From Amphiura filiformis (taxonomy: Eukaryota > Echinodermata > Ophiuroidea > Amphilepidida > Amphiuridae): a DNA stretch of 64,000 nt. How positions within the stretch are numbered: position 1 is the first letter of the stretch; each line of letters starts with the position of its first letter. Position numbers and translations under genes: made by a program. The stretch covers positions 14,971,208 through 15,035,207 of the forward strand of contig NC_092642.1 of the NCBI RefSeq assembly GCF_039555335.1. Direction: 5' to 3'. The notes under the pieces are model-generated. The model saw only the letters and a program-made list of their open reading frames with translations. It made no database searches and was not told the DNA's origin. This document shows, piece after piece, positions 36,040 to 46,984 of this stretch.

Positions 36040-37035
36040 TTATTCAATATTTGTGTTATGTGTATTCATTGATGTTTCTGGCTCAATTTGGTCCGGTTTC
36101 CATTTTCCACAAAACAGAATCTTTCGATAAGCATCTCTGAAATGCTTGTTCATCACGCCGTATATGAGAGAATTTAACGAGCTATTGGTGTGAGACAAAA
36201 CTGCGGCTAAACGATAGACGTGGTCAGGGATGGTGTCACCAAAATCAACAACAATCAAAAGTGTGTACAATGTCCAACAAAAAGCAAAAGTGACGAATAT
36301 TGTGAATAGCATTTTGAGAAGTTTGATATCTCTTTCAGGTCGTTTCTTCTCAGATGAAGAGGCAGCATGTCGAACTCTCAAAGAACTTTGTCGTAATGCC
36401 CAAAATATCGCGGCGTAGCAGACAATGATCAGAACCATCGGCATCGAAATAAAGACAATCGCCGTGAACAAAACATGACTAAAACTTGCCAATCTATCGC
36501 AGGAACATTGAAATATTTTTTGATCAAAAGAATGCCCGCCCCATCCGAAGAAGTTGCTGAAATCTGCAACGATGCAAATGATCCAAATTATTACAGCATA
36601 AGCTATTGTTTTTCGCCAAGTGAAAATGGTTTTGTAATATTGTTGCTTACATACGCAAACATAACGATTGATCGCTATGGCTCCAATGTTCCACAGAGAA
36701 CAGGTACAGCTTACGAAACACAAACTACCAATTGCAAAACATAATTCTGGTATTTTGGAGTACAATCCCTTGTCTATCAAAATCGCGTAGGCTGTTACAG
36801 GCTCCATCAATGTTGTAACACACATATCAGCGAAGGCGAGAGACAGAACGAAGACATTTGCGGGTGTGCGAAGCTTTCTCGTCGTTAACACCGCAAGAAT
36901 GACCAATGCGTTACCAGTGCTACCTGTTATGCTGATAAACACTCTGTAGATACCAAACATTGTTAACAGCAATGCATCTTCTTTGCTTGAGGCAATTATG
37001 TGATAAGACGATTTGGTATCGTTGTTATCCTCCAT
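36040..37035 (-). CDS. melatonin-receptor-like class A GPCR, single exon
   Basis: An intact 331-residue frame with seven hydrophobic segments at roughly 24-51, 59-80, 98-125, 142-160, 187-212, 238-262 and 272-293. Visible class A landmarks: GN in TM1 (Asn42), LAFAD in TM2 (Asp70), Cys99 for the extracellular disulphide with Cys177 or Cys179, NRY (123-125) in place of DRY, Trp151 in TM4, FAFCW (250-254) in TM6, NSLIY (288-292) in TM7, then an amphipathic helix 8 and Cys309. NRY and a TM7 motif lacking proline (NAxxY) are known traits of melatonin receptors, and RKLRTPANVFVLSLAFAD fits that group. The usual TM6 proline after CW is leucine here. An N-glycosylation sequon lies at Asn5. The ATG has A at -3 and G at +4. 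Family membership is moderately sure; the ligand is unknown. Confidence 0.88.
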   Translation of the reverse strand: MEDNNDTKSSYHIIASSKEDALLLTMFGIYRVFISITGSTGNALVILAVLTTRKLRTPANVFVLSLAFADMCVTTLMEPVTAYAILIDKGLYSKIPELCFAIGSLCFVSCTCSLWNIGAIAINRYVCVCKQQYYKTIFTWRKTIAYAVIIWIICIVADFSNFFGWGGHSFDQKIFQCSCDRLASFSHVLFTAIVFISMPMVLIIVCYAAIFWALRQSSLRVRHAASSSEKKRPERDIKLLKMLFTIFVTFAFCWTLYTLLIVVDFGDTIPDHVYRLAAVLSHTNSSLNSLIYGVMNKHFRDAYRKILFCGKWKPDQIEPETSMNTHNTNIE

Positions 37036-37089
37036 GATCTACTATAAAAACGAGTATTTCTTGAGAATGACGAATATATAAAAGTATAT

Positions 37090-37345
37090 GTGAAGAACTA
37101 GTGCCAAACTGCGAGTGGATATCACGACGTCTCGTTAGCAATTCAGACCACATTCAATCACATCATTACACTGCCCTCCAATTGCAGACGACCACCTATC
37201 AGACATGTCAGAAATGCTCCACCAATGGCGTTCTTGTTATTGCCAGACACACCCCAATTAATATTTACCCGTGCGGTTTATGCAGACCCCCTTCCACATT
37301 AGTCTTGGCAATACTTTTAAGTAAAATGTCAAGCCTGTATAATTA
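37090..37345 (+). repeat. repeat shared with the GST-1 upstream region
   Basis: gaagaactagtgccaaactg, cacctatcagacatgtcag and caatggcgttcttgttattg recur at 44500-44680, upstream of GST-1. The following part (tatttacccgtgcggttta) recurs at 20597 in a foldback repeat. This block lies just outside the GPCR start codon, so part of the receptor's 5' flank is repeat-derived. Confidence 0.65.
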
Positions 37346-37473
37346 CAATGCTTTGTATTAAAGACAAACTTGAAATTTGTCTTATTTTAATGGCTAGAAT
37401 TTAAATCTCAGTAGAAAAATAAGAATAATTTTGCTTCTGCTAGATCGTTAAGCATAATTAGTAGAGATGATGG

Positions 37474-37520
37474 TGATGAGGAGGAGGAGGAGGAGGAGAA
37501 GAAGAAGGGGAGAAGGAGGA
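37474..37520 (+). repeat. polypurine GGA/GAA microsatellite
   Basis: Runs of gga followed by gaa and ggagaa. Confidence 0.85.
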
Positions 37521-37661
37521 ACCACACTATAGTATACATGAGTAAAATATAAAATAACACTACCATGCAAAAACAAATGCACACGGACCATTCCTTGTTG
37601 CTTCAATCCTATTAATTAATTAACAAAATACATTTGGTTAAATATTTGTAATTCATTAGCT

Positions 37662-38028
37662 TTAAGGTAGTGCTACACCCCCTGATAAATTGTGTGACTA
37701 ATTTTGCATTTTTCCCAAAAATAACTACACACTGGTAACAAAAGTTATGTATATTATACGGGCAAGGAATCCAAGTCTTTCACTGAAATTTCAGTCATTC
37801 AAGACAAGTGGTTCATTATAGGTGTTAAGACATGAGGTACATTCTAGTGGTACCTCTTTTCTTATCATAAATAACGTATCGCTTGTCTCGAGTCGCTGAA
37901 ATTCCAGTGTAGTAACTGGATTCCTTGCCCCTATAATATACATAACCTTTGTTACCAGTGTGTTATTATTTTTTGAGAAAAATGAAAAAATAGTCACAAA
38001 TGTATCAAGGGGTGTAGTACCACCTTAA
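37662..38028. mobile_element. TTAA hairpin MITE, complete (367 bp)
   Basis: TTAA at 37662-37665 and 38025-38028. The arms of about 120 bp are near-perfect inverted copies: ggtagtgctacaccccctga, tggtaacaaaagttatgtat and gggcaaggaatcca against their complements. The gtactacacccc-like terminus links it to the TTAA elements at 7805, 11671 and 25935. Confidence 0.85.
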
Positions 38029-40539
38029 ATTAAATATTATTCAGGGGATTAATTGTGGGAAGAGGCTTCAAAAATTAATTTGCTACAAGAAATGTTTTTA
38101 AATAGTTTGTCACTTCATATAATATAAATTTTAATTAATTTGTATCAATTAGGTCACAAAAGAGAAGATTTAATTGGTTTTTAGCCGTTACAAAGAAATT
38201 GCGTTAAAAGGTTGCCGTTAAATGCTAGTTTGATTTATTGTACGATCTTGGTCTTAATCCTGGGAATTAACAGATCTCAATAGCTGCTACAGATATGTTC
38301 ACAAATGAAGAACACGTAAATTTTCTTCAACGATTTCTTTGTAGCTATGAGTTAAAGCCATATTATAACATTTTCAAACAAAATAGATTAGCATTTATTT
38401 GCCATAAAATGTTAGCTTTTACTGTCAGATATATCCCTTTTATTTTTGAGCCGAACAACTACGGCAAAGCAAAGAAAATTGGAATTTACTACCAGCGCAC
38501 ATGTCGCCAATACCGTACCACTCCTTCGGTCATGTTGTGGTACGACCCTTTGTTGTGTATATCACCGTCCCGCACGCCGTGTACGTACTGTGTGTTATGA
38601 ACATCGTGTATGCGTCCGACTAATAATTCCATCGTAATAATAAAGCGCCGGTTCCGGCGTTTTATTCAAAATCTCGGATTTTGACAAAACTACAGCACCT
38701 AGAGTCTTGATTTTTGCAGGGTATATTGGTGTAATCGTGTAAAAAAAGGAATTTTAAAATGTTAGAATATTTGCTGTAGGTGAGCAACAAATGTTTTTGA
38801 ATGTTATGAAAACATTTTATACCCTTTAGTTACCCTTATATAACCCTACATCTACATCTTGGCAACCTTGTCTAACCTTTTGCGAATGATGTCCAAACGT
38901 TTTTGTGTTTGCCTGGAAGGTACATAATTGCCATTTCTTTTACCATGCAGTTTCTACATAATTATCAGTTTGTTGCATTAATATTGATCATAAACCCATC
39001 CCAAAAAGAAAGTATCCAGATTCAGTTTAGTCCATAAGTCAAAGAAGGGGTGTTGAATCATGAACTTCCTAAAGTATGTTACAGACAAATTTATTCCGCA
39101 CTGTATCATACCTCATTTGTCTAAATCGATGCAGACATGATGACAAAATAAACTTTCAAGGCAACCAGTAATCACAGTCATAGTAACATATTGCACAACC
39201 AACGTAGAGGATGAAGATGTTATATAGGGACATCATGATAACTAGACGAGGGCGATTGATTTAATCCCAGCGCATAACCTCTTGATGGTTGTAGTAGGCA
39301 CAAATGCTAAAATTGGCCTGACCATAACCATACGAATAGAACCCGAAAGTATTTTGTGGATTTACACAGTTGAAACAGCATACATAATGTGAACGTATAC
39401 AACACCTTTTGTGCATTGTGAGTTCCAGAATTAAACTAAGCCTCAGGAAAAGTAAGATAATGCATGTGCAGCGTTGAGAATCATTTTAAACACAGGATGT
39501 TCAAAACAATGTTCTTTGATGATTTATGTTGGCATTTCTAGAATCTTTCATTATAGGCAAAGATGTAGGCTCCTTTGTCATCGTGTAACCTATGCCACAC
39601 GCTGTCTATCGATTAAAGTATTATGCGTGCTTGCTCAACTGATTACAATTTGTAATCCATTATTATAGCAGCTCACGCTCTGGTTATTCTGAAGTTGGGC
39701 GGAAAGGCTGCATAGTGAGTATTGGAGTAACCCTGTGCTGAGTGTAACAGAGTGCGAATAAGCCAAATCGGCATTGGAAGTTTGCAATGCATTGTAGGAC
39801 AGTGTTTGCAGTTTTGGGACACTTTGTCCTTTGACCTTTCAGAAAATTCAGAAATATTGGGTTTTTGTACGTACAAAATATTATTTAAAATATTTTACAA
39901 TAATTAAAACAATATAAAAAATATTAGTATTTTATAAATTAATTATTTTGTATTTTTAATGCTCAACATTATGACAATAATAAGAAAATTAATAATAATT
40001 ACGTCAATTTTCCCGATATGTCAGAGGTCAAAGTGTCCCAAAACTGCTCTCAAAAACCGGAAGTTAGAATGGCGATTGGGCTTTTTGTCATTTGACTATT
40101 TTCTCTAAACCACTGAACTGGAAAACTGTACAAAGTGTTCCATAGAATAAGTTTCTTATGACGTTTTTACATTTTGAGTTTTGATGCTTAGAAATTTAAT
40201 GTTTTCTCTTACTTTTATATGACATTTTTGTTGAAATGTTGCCCAAATTCATCCATTCATCGAATTTTAGTCAACTATGCGTCCTACCCAGTTGCAACTT
40301 CAGTCGAGGGTGCACTGTCATTTTAATGTATACGGTTCAGTGTAAGAAAAGTAAAGTCTCAGGTTAACCTATGTGGAGTTTTTGGTCATTTACCATCTAA
40401 ATCATTCAGTTTTATCTGATATTGTTGGCTTTTATTAACTAAGCGAATTCTGCAAATCAGAAAATTCCGCACGAAATTGTCCATTCTTTAATTGAAAACT
40501 CTGTAGCAAAAAAATAAAGATTATGCCTAGAGACACATT
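38029..40539. other. intergenic; one diverged inverted repeat
   Basis: Around 39765-39840 and 40020-40080 the sequences gcagttttgggacactttg and caaagtgtcccaaaactgc are complementary, which suggests an old hairpin element of about 320 bp. The 101-codon frame at 38295-38600 has no recognisable domain. Nothing else is supported. Confidence 0.4.
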
Positions 40540-41065
40540 AAACTAGCCCCTGGGACTACTGGAACAAAGTTAATCAGAAAATGCAAAAGTTGTAATGATT
40601 ATAAAGAAAGAAGTCAAAATCAAACAACAAGAATGGGGAAAAAAGGAGATTAATATTTAAACCAAGTGTAATTTCATCATAAGAGAATAATATATAATAA
40701 TGACAATCTTGTCCAATATTGGTGCTAGCGGAGAATAATAAGATGAACAAAGAAGAGAAAGGATAGACGAATGAAAGGAAAATAAAACGGGAAAATGTAA
40801 TAAAAAATAATGATATTAACCGCAAATAGATGATTAAAATGAAATGAAATAAATTAATAATATTAAGATAAACCTGAAAACAACAAAAAACAGAACTGTT
40901 GGAAGAATGAAAGGAAAATACCGTAATAAAAAATGATAATACTGATAACGAATAGCTACGAATTAATATAATAAACTTTATTGAATCAAATCGATGAAAG
41001 GACAATTTCCTACAAGTAACGATTTCCGTTATTTATTTTGACGTTCATTAAAAACTCTAATCATA
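40540..41065 (+). repeat. dispersed repeat R26, copy 2
   Basis: Same order of blocks as 26334-27060 but without the hairpin MITE. The 143-codon minus-strand frame at 40574-41005 is low-complexity Phe/Ser/Leu translation of this AT-rich repeat, and I do not consider it a gene. Confidence 0.65.
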
Positions 41066-41239
41066 CAACAACCAAAAATTACGTTCGACGCCAATATTGG
41101 TCTTCGTTTTACTGTAACATGTTTTATTAGCAGTAACCCTAACCGAACCGAGTCTAACTAAAACTCCCTATGCATTCCACGTGATGCGATGATGCAATCA
41201 GCCTAAGTTATATATATCCAAGAAATCGCTGGCCGTGAC

Positions 41240-41335
41240 AGCGTATCCCCCGTGGCTACAGGTCAGTGAGCTTCTGCGTGGTATGCGAGGGGTCAGAGGT
41301 TCGAATCCCGGAGTACCAAGTGACTTCTTGTTCAT
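41240..41335 (+). repeat. tRNA-derived SINE or tRNA relic
   Basis: A perfect pol III B box GGTTCGAATCC at 41298-41308 and an A-box-like gtggctacaggtcagtgag at 41252-41270 are correctly spaced. The T stem and acceptor stem do not pair properly, so this is not a working tRNA. A T-rich tail follows. Confidence 0.55.
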
Positions 41336-41639
41336 CTTCTCTCCTTTTTTTTTCTTCTTTTTCTCTCGATAGCAAAAAACACGGGTTCGGTTAAGGTTAG
41401 GGTGACATCTAAAGCACGGTGGATAAAATTGTTGGCTAATACTCGCCCAATGCTTGTATGGATGACAGCGCGCATTCATTGAACATTTGGTACAGCATGT
41501 AGAGCATTATATTTAAATTTAAATTTGCTATTACGGTATTATTTTACCAAGTTTATGCCAATTTGGCATGTTTTGACTTGTCCAAATATTCAATATTTCA
41601 ATCGTACTTACTTCGTACTTATGCCGTCCACGTCCACAC

Positions 41640-41760
41640 CAGCAGTGGGCTGTGTGATGGCTTCTCCTTCACAATGTTCTGCCAACTGCCTCGGTTGGTT
41701 GTTAGCCTGCTCATTTCTGTTAGGTGAATCTCGCCACAGCTTTTCAACATACTTCTGGAA
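41640..41760 (-). pseudogene. LINE 3'-end coding relic
   Basis: The minus strand reads LTTNRGSWQNIV, like the 'DRxxWRxIV' motif that closes many LINE polymerase frames. It abuts a reverse-transcriptase fragment in the opposite orientation at 41761, so at least two pieces are joined here. Confidence 0.4.
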
Positions 41761-42440
41761 CTAGTTATATCCTCAGCACTAGAAAATGAAGACGCAGGAG
41801 CAGTTATCTCTGGCTTCAAAATAAATAATCTTAGATTTGCGGATGATATAGTTCTAATAGCAGAATCACCAAAAGAACTCCAAACCCTGGTAAACAAAGC
41901 TTACAACGAAAGCAGCAACTATGGACTCAAAATAAATATTGCCAAAGTTCAAGCCATTACCAAATATGACCACAGACTGGATATTACAATTGGAGGAGAT
42001 AAGCTGGAACAAGTAAAATCATTTGCGTATCTGGGCGGCACCATGGATATGGGACATGTGAGGAAGATGTGAGGCACCGAATCAGCAAAGCAGTAGGTGC
42101 AGTTCAAAGTCTCCACAGCATCTGGAAAGCAAAAGACATCAAGCAAGACACCAAATTACAATTGTACCAAACACTCATCCTCTCTATATTACTATATGGA
42201 TCAGAGACCTGGACCCTCAGAAAGCAGGACGTAAAAATACGTAACCAGGCTATCCGGCAAACCCTAGGCAAAGAAAACACAGTTTTAGACACTATCTCAG
42301 AAAGAAAACTGAAGTACTTTGGCCACATTAAAAGGATGGAGACAAACAGATACCCAAATATAACAATTGAGGGCAAAACACATGTAACGAGACCAAGAGG
42401 AAGACCAAGTAAAAGATGGCTGGAGTGTGCTAAAGCATAA
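41761..42440 (+). pseudogene. non-LTR retrotransposon reverse transcriptase, 3' part, frameshifted
   Basis: The first frame (41761 to about 42050) contains the RT catalytic block LRFADDIVLIAES, with FADD at 41836-41847, and later SFAYLGGT. At about 42045 the frame shifts: the continuation TCEEDVRHRISKAVGAVQSL runs in the next frame to the stop at 42440. It carries LLYGSETWTLRKQ, the FGHIKRM block and RPRGRPSKRW, all usual at the C-terminal end of LINE polymerases. The 5' half with endonuclease is absent. A dead, 5'-truncated copy; the exact clade is not determined. Confidence 0.85.
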
Positions 42441-42850
42441 TATTTCAATATTTCATTTTAAAACATTCACCAAACAAACTGGTGTGGTATAGTTGATATT
42501 AAGATACAAGTACAATGGTTAAATAATAAATGAAAGATACATTGATGGTCCGTGGTGCATTGAGTCCTGGAATGAAAAAATAAGGGGATTACTGCTGTAA
42601 AAATCATAGGGGGCACTTCGTTATGAAGTGAAATTATTTATATCATAAGTCAATGTTTGTACGTGAATCAAAATGTGACGAACTTATTGGAATAATACTG
42701 TCAAAGTCACTTGCACTCATTTGAAGTGTGAAAATGTCAGTGTCTGCCATGCCATCTATATTATACATTAAATTGTAGATAGTAAATCACGGTTAAGGTT
42801 GGTATAGTAAGGACATATTCTTAAACACTTGAGAACATTCCTGCAATCTT

Positions 42851-42940
42851 ATTGGTTCTTACCCGTGTGATATGACACGATATCACACGGGTCAGCGCTT
42901 GTGCATCGACGCGATACGCGTACGCGCTATTTGAACCAAT
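42851..42940. repeat. nested palindrome
   Basis: attggttc (42851) pairs with gaaccaat (42933-42940). Inside, acccgtgtgatat pairs with atatcacacgggt. Confidence 0.65.
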
Positions 42941-43110
42941 CGAAGGCACATATCAACAACGGGACTGATCGATTTTAAGCCCTAGGTATAATCCCTTGCA
43001 AAAATGTAGGATTTAATTTGATTAAAATTTGTAATACTTATGATTTTTTTAAATTTGAATTAAAGTGTTTAAGAATGAGAATAAAGATACTGTTTTTAGC
43101 CGCTGTCGTG

Positions 43111-43228
43111 CATCTATCGTCTCATATAACACGGGCGACATCATTATTTTTGGCGTAAAACCACTCGGCTTCGCCTCGTTGTTTTACTTAAAATAATGAT
43201 GTCGCCCGTGTTATATGAGACGATAGAT
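43111..43228. repeat. perfect hairpin, about 40-bp arms
   Basis: tatcgtctcatataacacgg and cgacatcattatttt have exact complements at 43190-43228. The loop contains a smaller hairpin (cggcttcgcctcg). Related in sequence style to 42851-42940. Confidence 0.75.
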
Positions 43229-43734
43229 ACACTACAAAATGAAATTCATCCTCTGATTTCAATAACAAAGTGTACCAATTCTATTCTTTGAATTAAATTT
43301 TGAAGACAAGTGACGCCCTTTCGATCATGAGATTATGTGCTGAACTTACATAATGAAGCTCTGGAAGATCTTTTAGAATAATAACATAATTTTCTGCACT
43401 GAAAGAATTTTTTAATGTACACTATGTTTAGGAGCAAAGTTGTTGATATGATTAACCTAAAGATTGCTATAAACGATTTGAAGTTTATATAAAATACTTT
43501 CATTAAAATTGGAAGAGGTGATCGTATTTGGTTTAATATCAATCCTAGTGATAAGGTTAAATATATTTTTTCAATGTAAAAATATCAGAACACAATAATT
43601 TTCTGTTATCTACAAGTGCTTGAATAACAAGCGAATCATTACCATTCATACATTTTTCACTAAGTTTTCACCAGTATTTTACAGATAAAAAGGCATAGTT
43701 GTGGGTAGTGGAAAGCTGCCTTGCTTACTTGCTT

Positions 43735-44350
43735 AAGATGAGTGGTGTCCTCGAACTACAACAGCACGCCATACCCTTCTGTCCTGCATGGCCGTTCCCA
43801 AATCCATAACATCCAGTCCAGTGTCCTGTTTCAATACATCCACGTATGTTAGAGGGGGTCTACCAGGTTTTCTGCTTCCATGTTTTGGTGTCCAATGGAT
43901 CAGCTTAGCTACAAGTTCATTTTTGCTTCTGTACGCGTGCCCAGCGAAACGTGTCCTTCTCTCTCTGATCTTCTGTGAAAGTTTCGGTAGGTCACCATAC
44001 AGTTCTTTGTTCGTGATGTGCTGCTTCCAATTGATGTTGTATACTGTTCTAAGCATTCTTGTGTAGCAACCATCAAGTTCTTTACATAGTCTGGGAGACA
44101 TAGTCCATGCTTCACATCCACAGGTTAGAACGGATTCGACGGTAGCAGCAAACAAACGGATCTTGTGAATTTCTTTGGGAGAGTTGACCTCCAGATTTTG
44201 TTCAGGCTGTTACATGCTCTCCATGCAGCTGCTTTGCGTGTTTTTACATATTTTTCCGTGCTAGCCATCCATGCACCCAGATACTTGCAGTCACTCACCT
44301 CTTCTAGGTTGGTGCCATTGTTTGTCTGGATAGATATCTATATAAAGCTG
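43735..44350 (-). pseudogene. non-LTR retrotransposon polymerase C-terminal part
   Basis: Reading leftward from about 44340: NGTNLEEVSDCKYLGAW, then KTRKAAAWRACNSLNKIW. A one-base frameshift follows near 44180, then LFAATVESVLTCGCEAWT, LDGCYTRMLRTVYNI, RFAGHAYRS, SRKPGRPPLTYVDVLKQDTG and DRRVWRAVV, to a stop at 43733-43735. This is a different LINE family from the copy at 41761, because YLGAW, CEAWT and the GRPPLTYVD block are distinct. The RT catalytic centre is missing, so it is a dead fragment. Confidence 0.85.
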
Positions 44351-44499
44351 CCTAATTCGCCTCTAATTGCATTGTTAGTGGACTTTTTTTATGAACTCCG
44401 TGTATAATCTTATAAACCTTAATGTGAATAGATTCAATTGGAAGTTTAGCACATGTTGTAAGAAGTTCGAGTTGTTCAGTTTGTTTAACAAATAAATAT

Positions 44500-44690
44500 G
44501 ATGAAGAACTAGTGCCAAACTGCGAGTGATTTAATTTAGATGCAGTATGCACGGCTCGTTATCGATTCAAAGTACTTGCCTCAATAATCGACATCATTCC
44601 ATTGTCCTCCTATTGTAGACAACCACCTATCAGACATGTCAGAAATTATCCACCAATGGCGTTCTTGTTATTGCCAGTACAGTTTATTTC
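44500..44690 (+). repeat. repeat in GST-1 5' flank
   Basis: Copy of the block at 37090-37250. Whether it contributes to transcription cannot be judged. It is not obvious upstream of GST-2 or GST-3. Confidence 0.6.
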
Positions 44691-44832
44691 TCCATTTATG
44701 ATCCTGCCCAAAATTGTCTTCTTTCGATATACCACGTCACAATTATCAAACATGATATTCTTCCGTAGCGTTGTCTGTTTTAAAGGCAATTTTTGTTATA
44801 AACCCTCTTGTCTGCTCGCCACTGGAACAAAT

Positions 44833-44846
44833 AGTTGTGGACTTTG
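44833..44846 (+). promoter_or_regulatory. conserved upstream block with HNF4-type motif (GST-1)
   Basis: AGTTGTGGACTTTG, 111 bp before the ATG. It is identical upstream of GST-2 and GST-3. Its last nine bases are the reverse complement of CAAAGTCCA, the published HNF4-specific motif. Confidence 0.5.
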
Positions 44847-44943
44847 CGCTCCACGTAGAAAGTTCATAATATCTGCTGTATAACATATTGCGGGCTTATT
44901 GTATTTAATATCACGGTTTCAAAACTCAAATTAATTGCACATT

Positions 44944-45079
44944 ATGCCTAAGTATAAGCTTGTATACTTTAACAGCAAAGGGCGTGCTGAAGTAACGAGG
45001 CTTTTGTTTCATTTAGGTGGTTATGACTATGAAGACTTCAGGATACGAGATGGGCAATGGAACACAAAATACAAGCTTG
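44944..45079 (+). CDS. HPGDS-like: GST-1 exon 1
   Basis: 136 nt, phase 1 at the end. N-terminal thioredoxin-fold start with catalytic Tyr8. The start is fixed by MPKYKL shared with GST-2. The following donor GTTGGT is non-consensus. Confidence 0.85.
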
Positions 45080-45364
45080 GTTGGTTCATGTGTATGAATG
45101 AAATAAGATGTATAATTAATGTACATAAGCTTGCGATGTAAGTCTAACGCACGTGTTTGTGGCCGCTGGTGTGTGAGGGGGTGCGGGGGTGAGAGTGTAC
45201 ATATGGGGCCGGGGTGCGTTGGGGTGCTCATTTGTGTATCAGGTGTAAAGGTATGGGGTGGGGTGTTGTGGGAGTGTTGAGTGGGTGGTAGCCTTTGTGA
45301 CTGCAACTGGGTGTTCGTGCGCGTTACCTGTTTTATATATTTTCAATTCTGTTTTCTTCAACAG

Positions 45365-45419
45365 AAATGCCATGTAAGCAAGTACCCGTATTATTCATAG
45401 ATGGTCAACTACTGACTCA
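45365..45419 (+). pseudogene. HPGDS-like: GST-1 exon 2, truncated
   Basis: The acceptor acag is intact and the first 55 nt match GST-2. Homology then jumps to a point in GST-2 intron 2 near 55410 (tgtttcgattggttt), so the rest of the exon and its donor are deleted. Confidence 0.85.
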
Positions 45420-45627
45420 CTACCAGAGTTAGTCTTTTGTTTCGATTGGTTTGTTTGTCTGGTATGGGGGTGTGTGGGGAGTGTTATGTGGTGTGTGGGG
45501 GTGATCTTGTAATACAATTTTTGTTAGTTTGACCACAGATTTGTTTGACCAAAGCCAGCTAGTGTTTAAAACAACTTATTTCATTGTTGAACTCATACAA
45601 TGCACAACCTACTAAAACTTAGCAGTC

Positions 45628-45835
45628 AAGTTAGCTCCATCTATAAGGCGTTTGACTATGGTACGAGAGGTTGCGGGTTCGAACCCTGGCGGTGACTAGT
45701 ACGCTCTCGTGGAAAAATTGAGTTTGCTTGACAAGGAACTTACAGCTAATTTGTCTCGATGTTAACCCGTACGAAACTCGGAGAGCTGATCCTGGTTGCG
45801 AAGGTTATTTGTGGAGTGTCTAGGGTGTGCGCTCT
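45628..45835 (+). mobile_element. tRNA-derived SINE in GST-1 intron 2
   Basis: A-box-like tagctccatctataagg (45632-45648) and B box GGTTCGAACCC (45676-45686) are properly spaced. Downstream, tggcggtgactagtacgct leads into an unrelated body. Acceptor-stem pairing is lost, so it is not a tRNA gene. It ends close to the TTAA element at 45871. Confidence 0.6.
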
Positions 45836-45874
45836 TGAAGCAGCAAAGTCGCTGAATTGTTGTTTAACGGTTAA

Positions 45875-46976
45875 GGCAGCTGTGTACTCTAGACATTGTT
45901 TCTTTCGCAAAATTGAGTTTTTTTGATATGTTTGTACTTTGTTATGTTTTTTATAAATACAAGGAATGAAAATCCAGATTTGTAAACTCCAACTGCAATA
46001 TTTTAAGGATTTTATTTCACTATTCCACTCGTGTTTGAAATTGAAAAGGAAAGAAAATCTTTGTTGTACCAGCAGCAGGGTACACGCGCGCAACAACGCA
46101 TCGCGTTGCGTATCGCGCAATTTGTTAATGCACAAATACGCTACGCATACGCGACGCTTATCTGCATGCGCGGCGCATCTTATGGAAACACCACGGAAGC
46201 ACAAAAACCTAGTGGTCAAATGGCTCCGTTTTAGCTGATAAAATGTGGGTTTTTTCAAGTTCTTTCACCGATTTAAATATCAAGTTATGAATGGATTTCG
46301 CTCAAACTTCTCAAGGGGCCGTGGCTTTACCCGATGTTTATGTAATGTAAGGTAGAAAAATAAAAACTGCTGCATTCTTCTGCGAGATTCGATGAAAGTG
46401 CAAAATGTGACCACTTTAAACTTCAACGGCCATTATTTCAATGTTCATTTTCTCTGTAAAATGACGATTTAGGTACACGATAACTCAATAAATACAGCAT
46501 CTATAGGTAAGCAAATATGATCATCGTAAAAAGCATGATCGACTCAAGAAACGGTTTTCTCATTTTTGTATATTTTGGTATATTTCCGATTTTAGGCATC
46601 ATTTTGTGCAAATAGGCGTTTGTGAATTTTAAAAAGTTCAATTTGATGCCTTATATGGTCAATATCTCAAAATATAAGGCCAATATCAAGAAAATAAAAA
46701 ACCGTTTTTGGAATGGAGCCTCAAGATTGAGCTAAAACAAAATAAAATATTTTGGAAAGAGTGTTTTTTTGTTATGATGTACCTAACAAATATTGCCAAA
46801 AACTCACTTTTTTGTGATTTTCTTCATAATTGTTGTTTTTACCCCAAATCTGTATTTATATTAAGATTTATTGATGTCTTGCCTTCATAAAAATGTATAC
46901 TTTTATATGTCTTGCGCGAATAATTACAAAGTTATTGCACTTTTACTACATGCATGTCTGAGTGTACACAGCTGCC
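45875..46976. mobile_element. TTAA-flanked element (1.1 kb) in GST-1 intron 2
   Basis: TTAA at 45871-45874 and 46977-46980. The ends ggcagctgtgtactctagac and gtgtacacagctgcc are inverted. A PiggyBac-type target, but the TIR differs from the gtactacaccc family, so this is a separate lineage. Most of the 170-codon minus-strand frame at 45746-46258 runs inside it and shows no transposase motifs. Confidence 0.65.
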
Positions 46977-46984
46977 TTAATGGA

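Noticed and set aside
40574-41005. 143-codon minus-strand frame with hydrophobic stretches
   Set aside because: Phe/Ser/Leu/Ile low complexity from an AT-rich dispersed repeat whose other copy (26334-27060) is not open.
41240-41335. Possible functional tRNA gene
   Set aside because: A and B boxes are present, but the T stem and acceptor stem do not pair; better explained as a tRNA-derived SINE.
45628-45705. Possible functional tRNA gene in GST-1 intron 2
   Set aside because: The B box is good, but the 5' and 3' ends are not complementary and the T stem has mismatches.
45966-46238. 90-codon plus-strand frame rich in Arg and Ala
   Set aside because: Inside a TTAA element and overlapping other frames; the gcgcaacaacgcatcgcg composition explains it.
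45746-46258. 170-codon minus-strand frame
   Set aside because: It runs through a SINE and a TTAA element, with no transposase or other domain motif visible.
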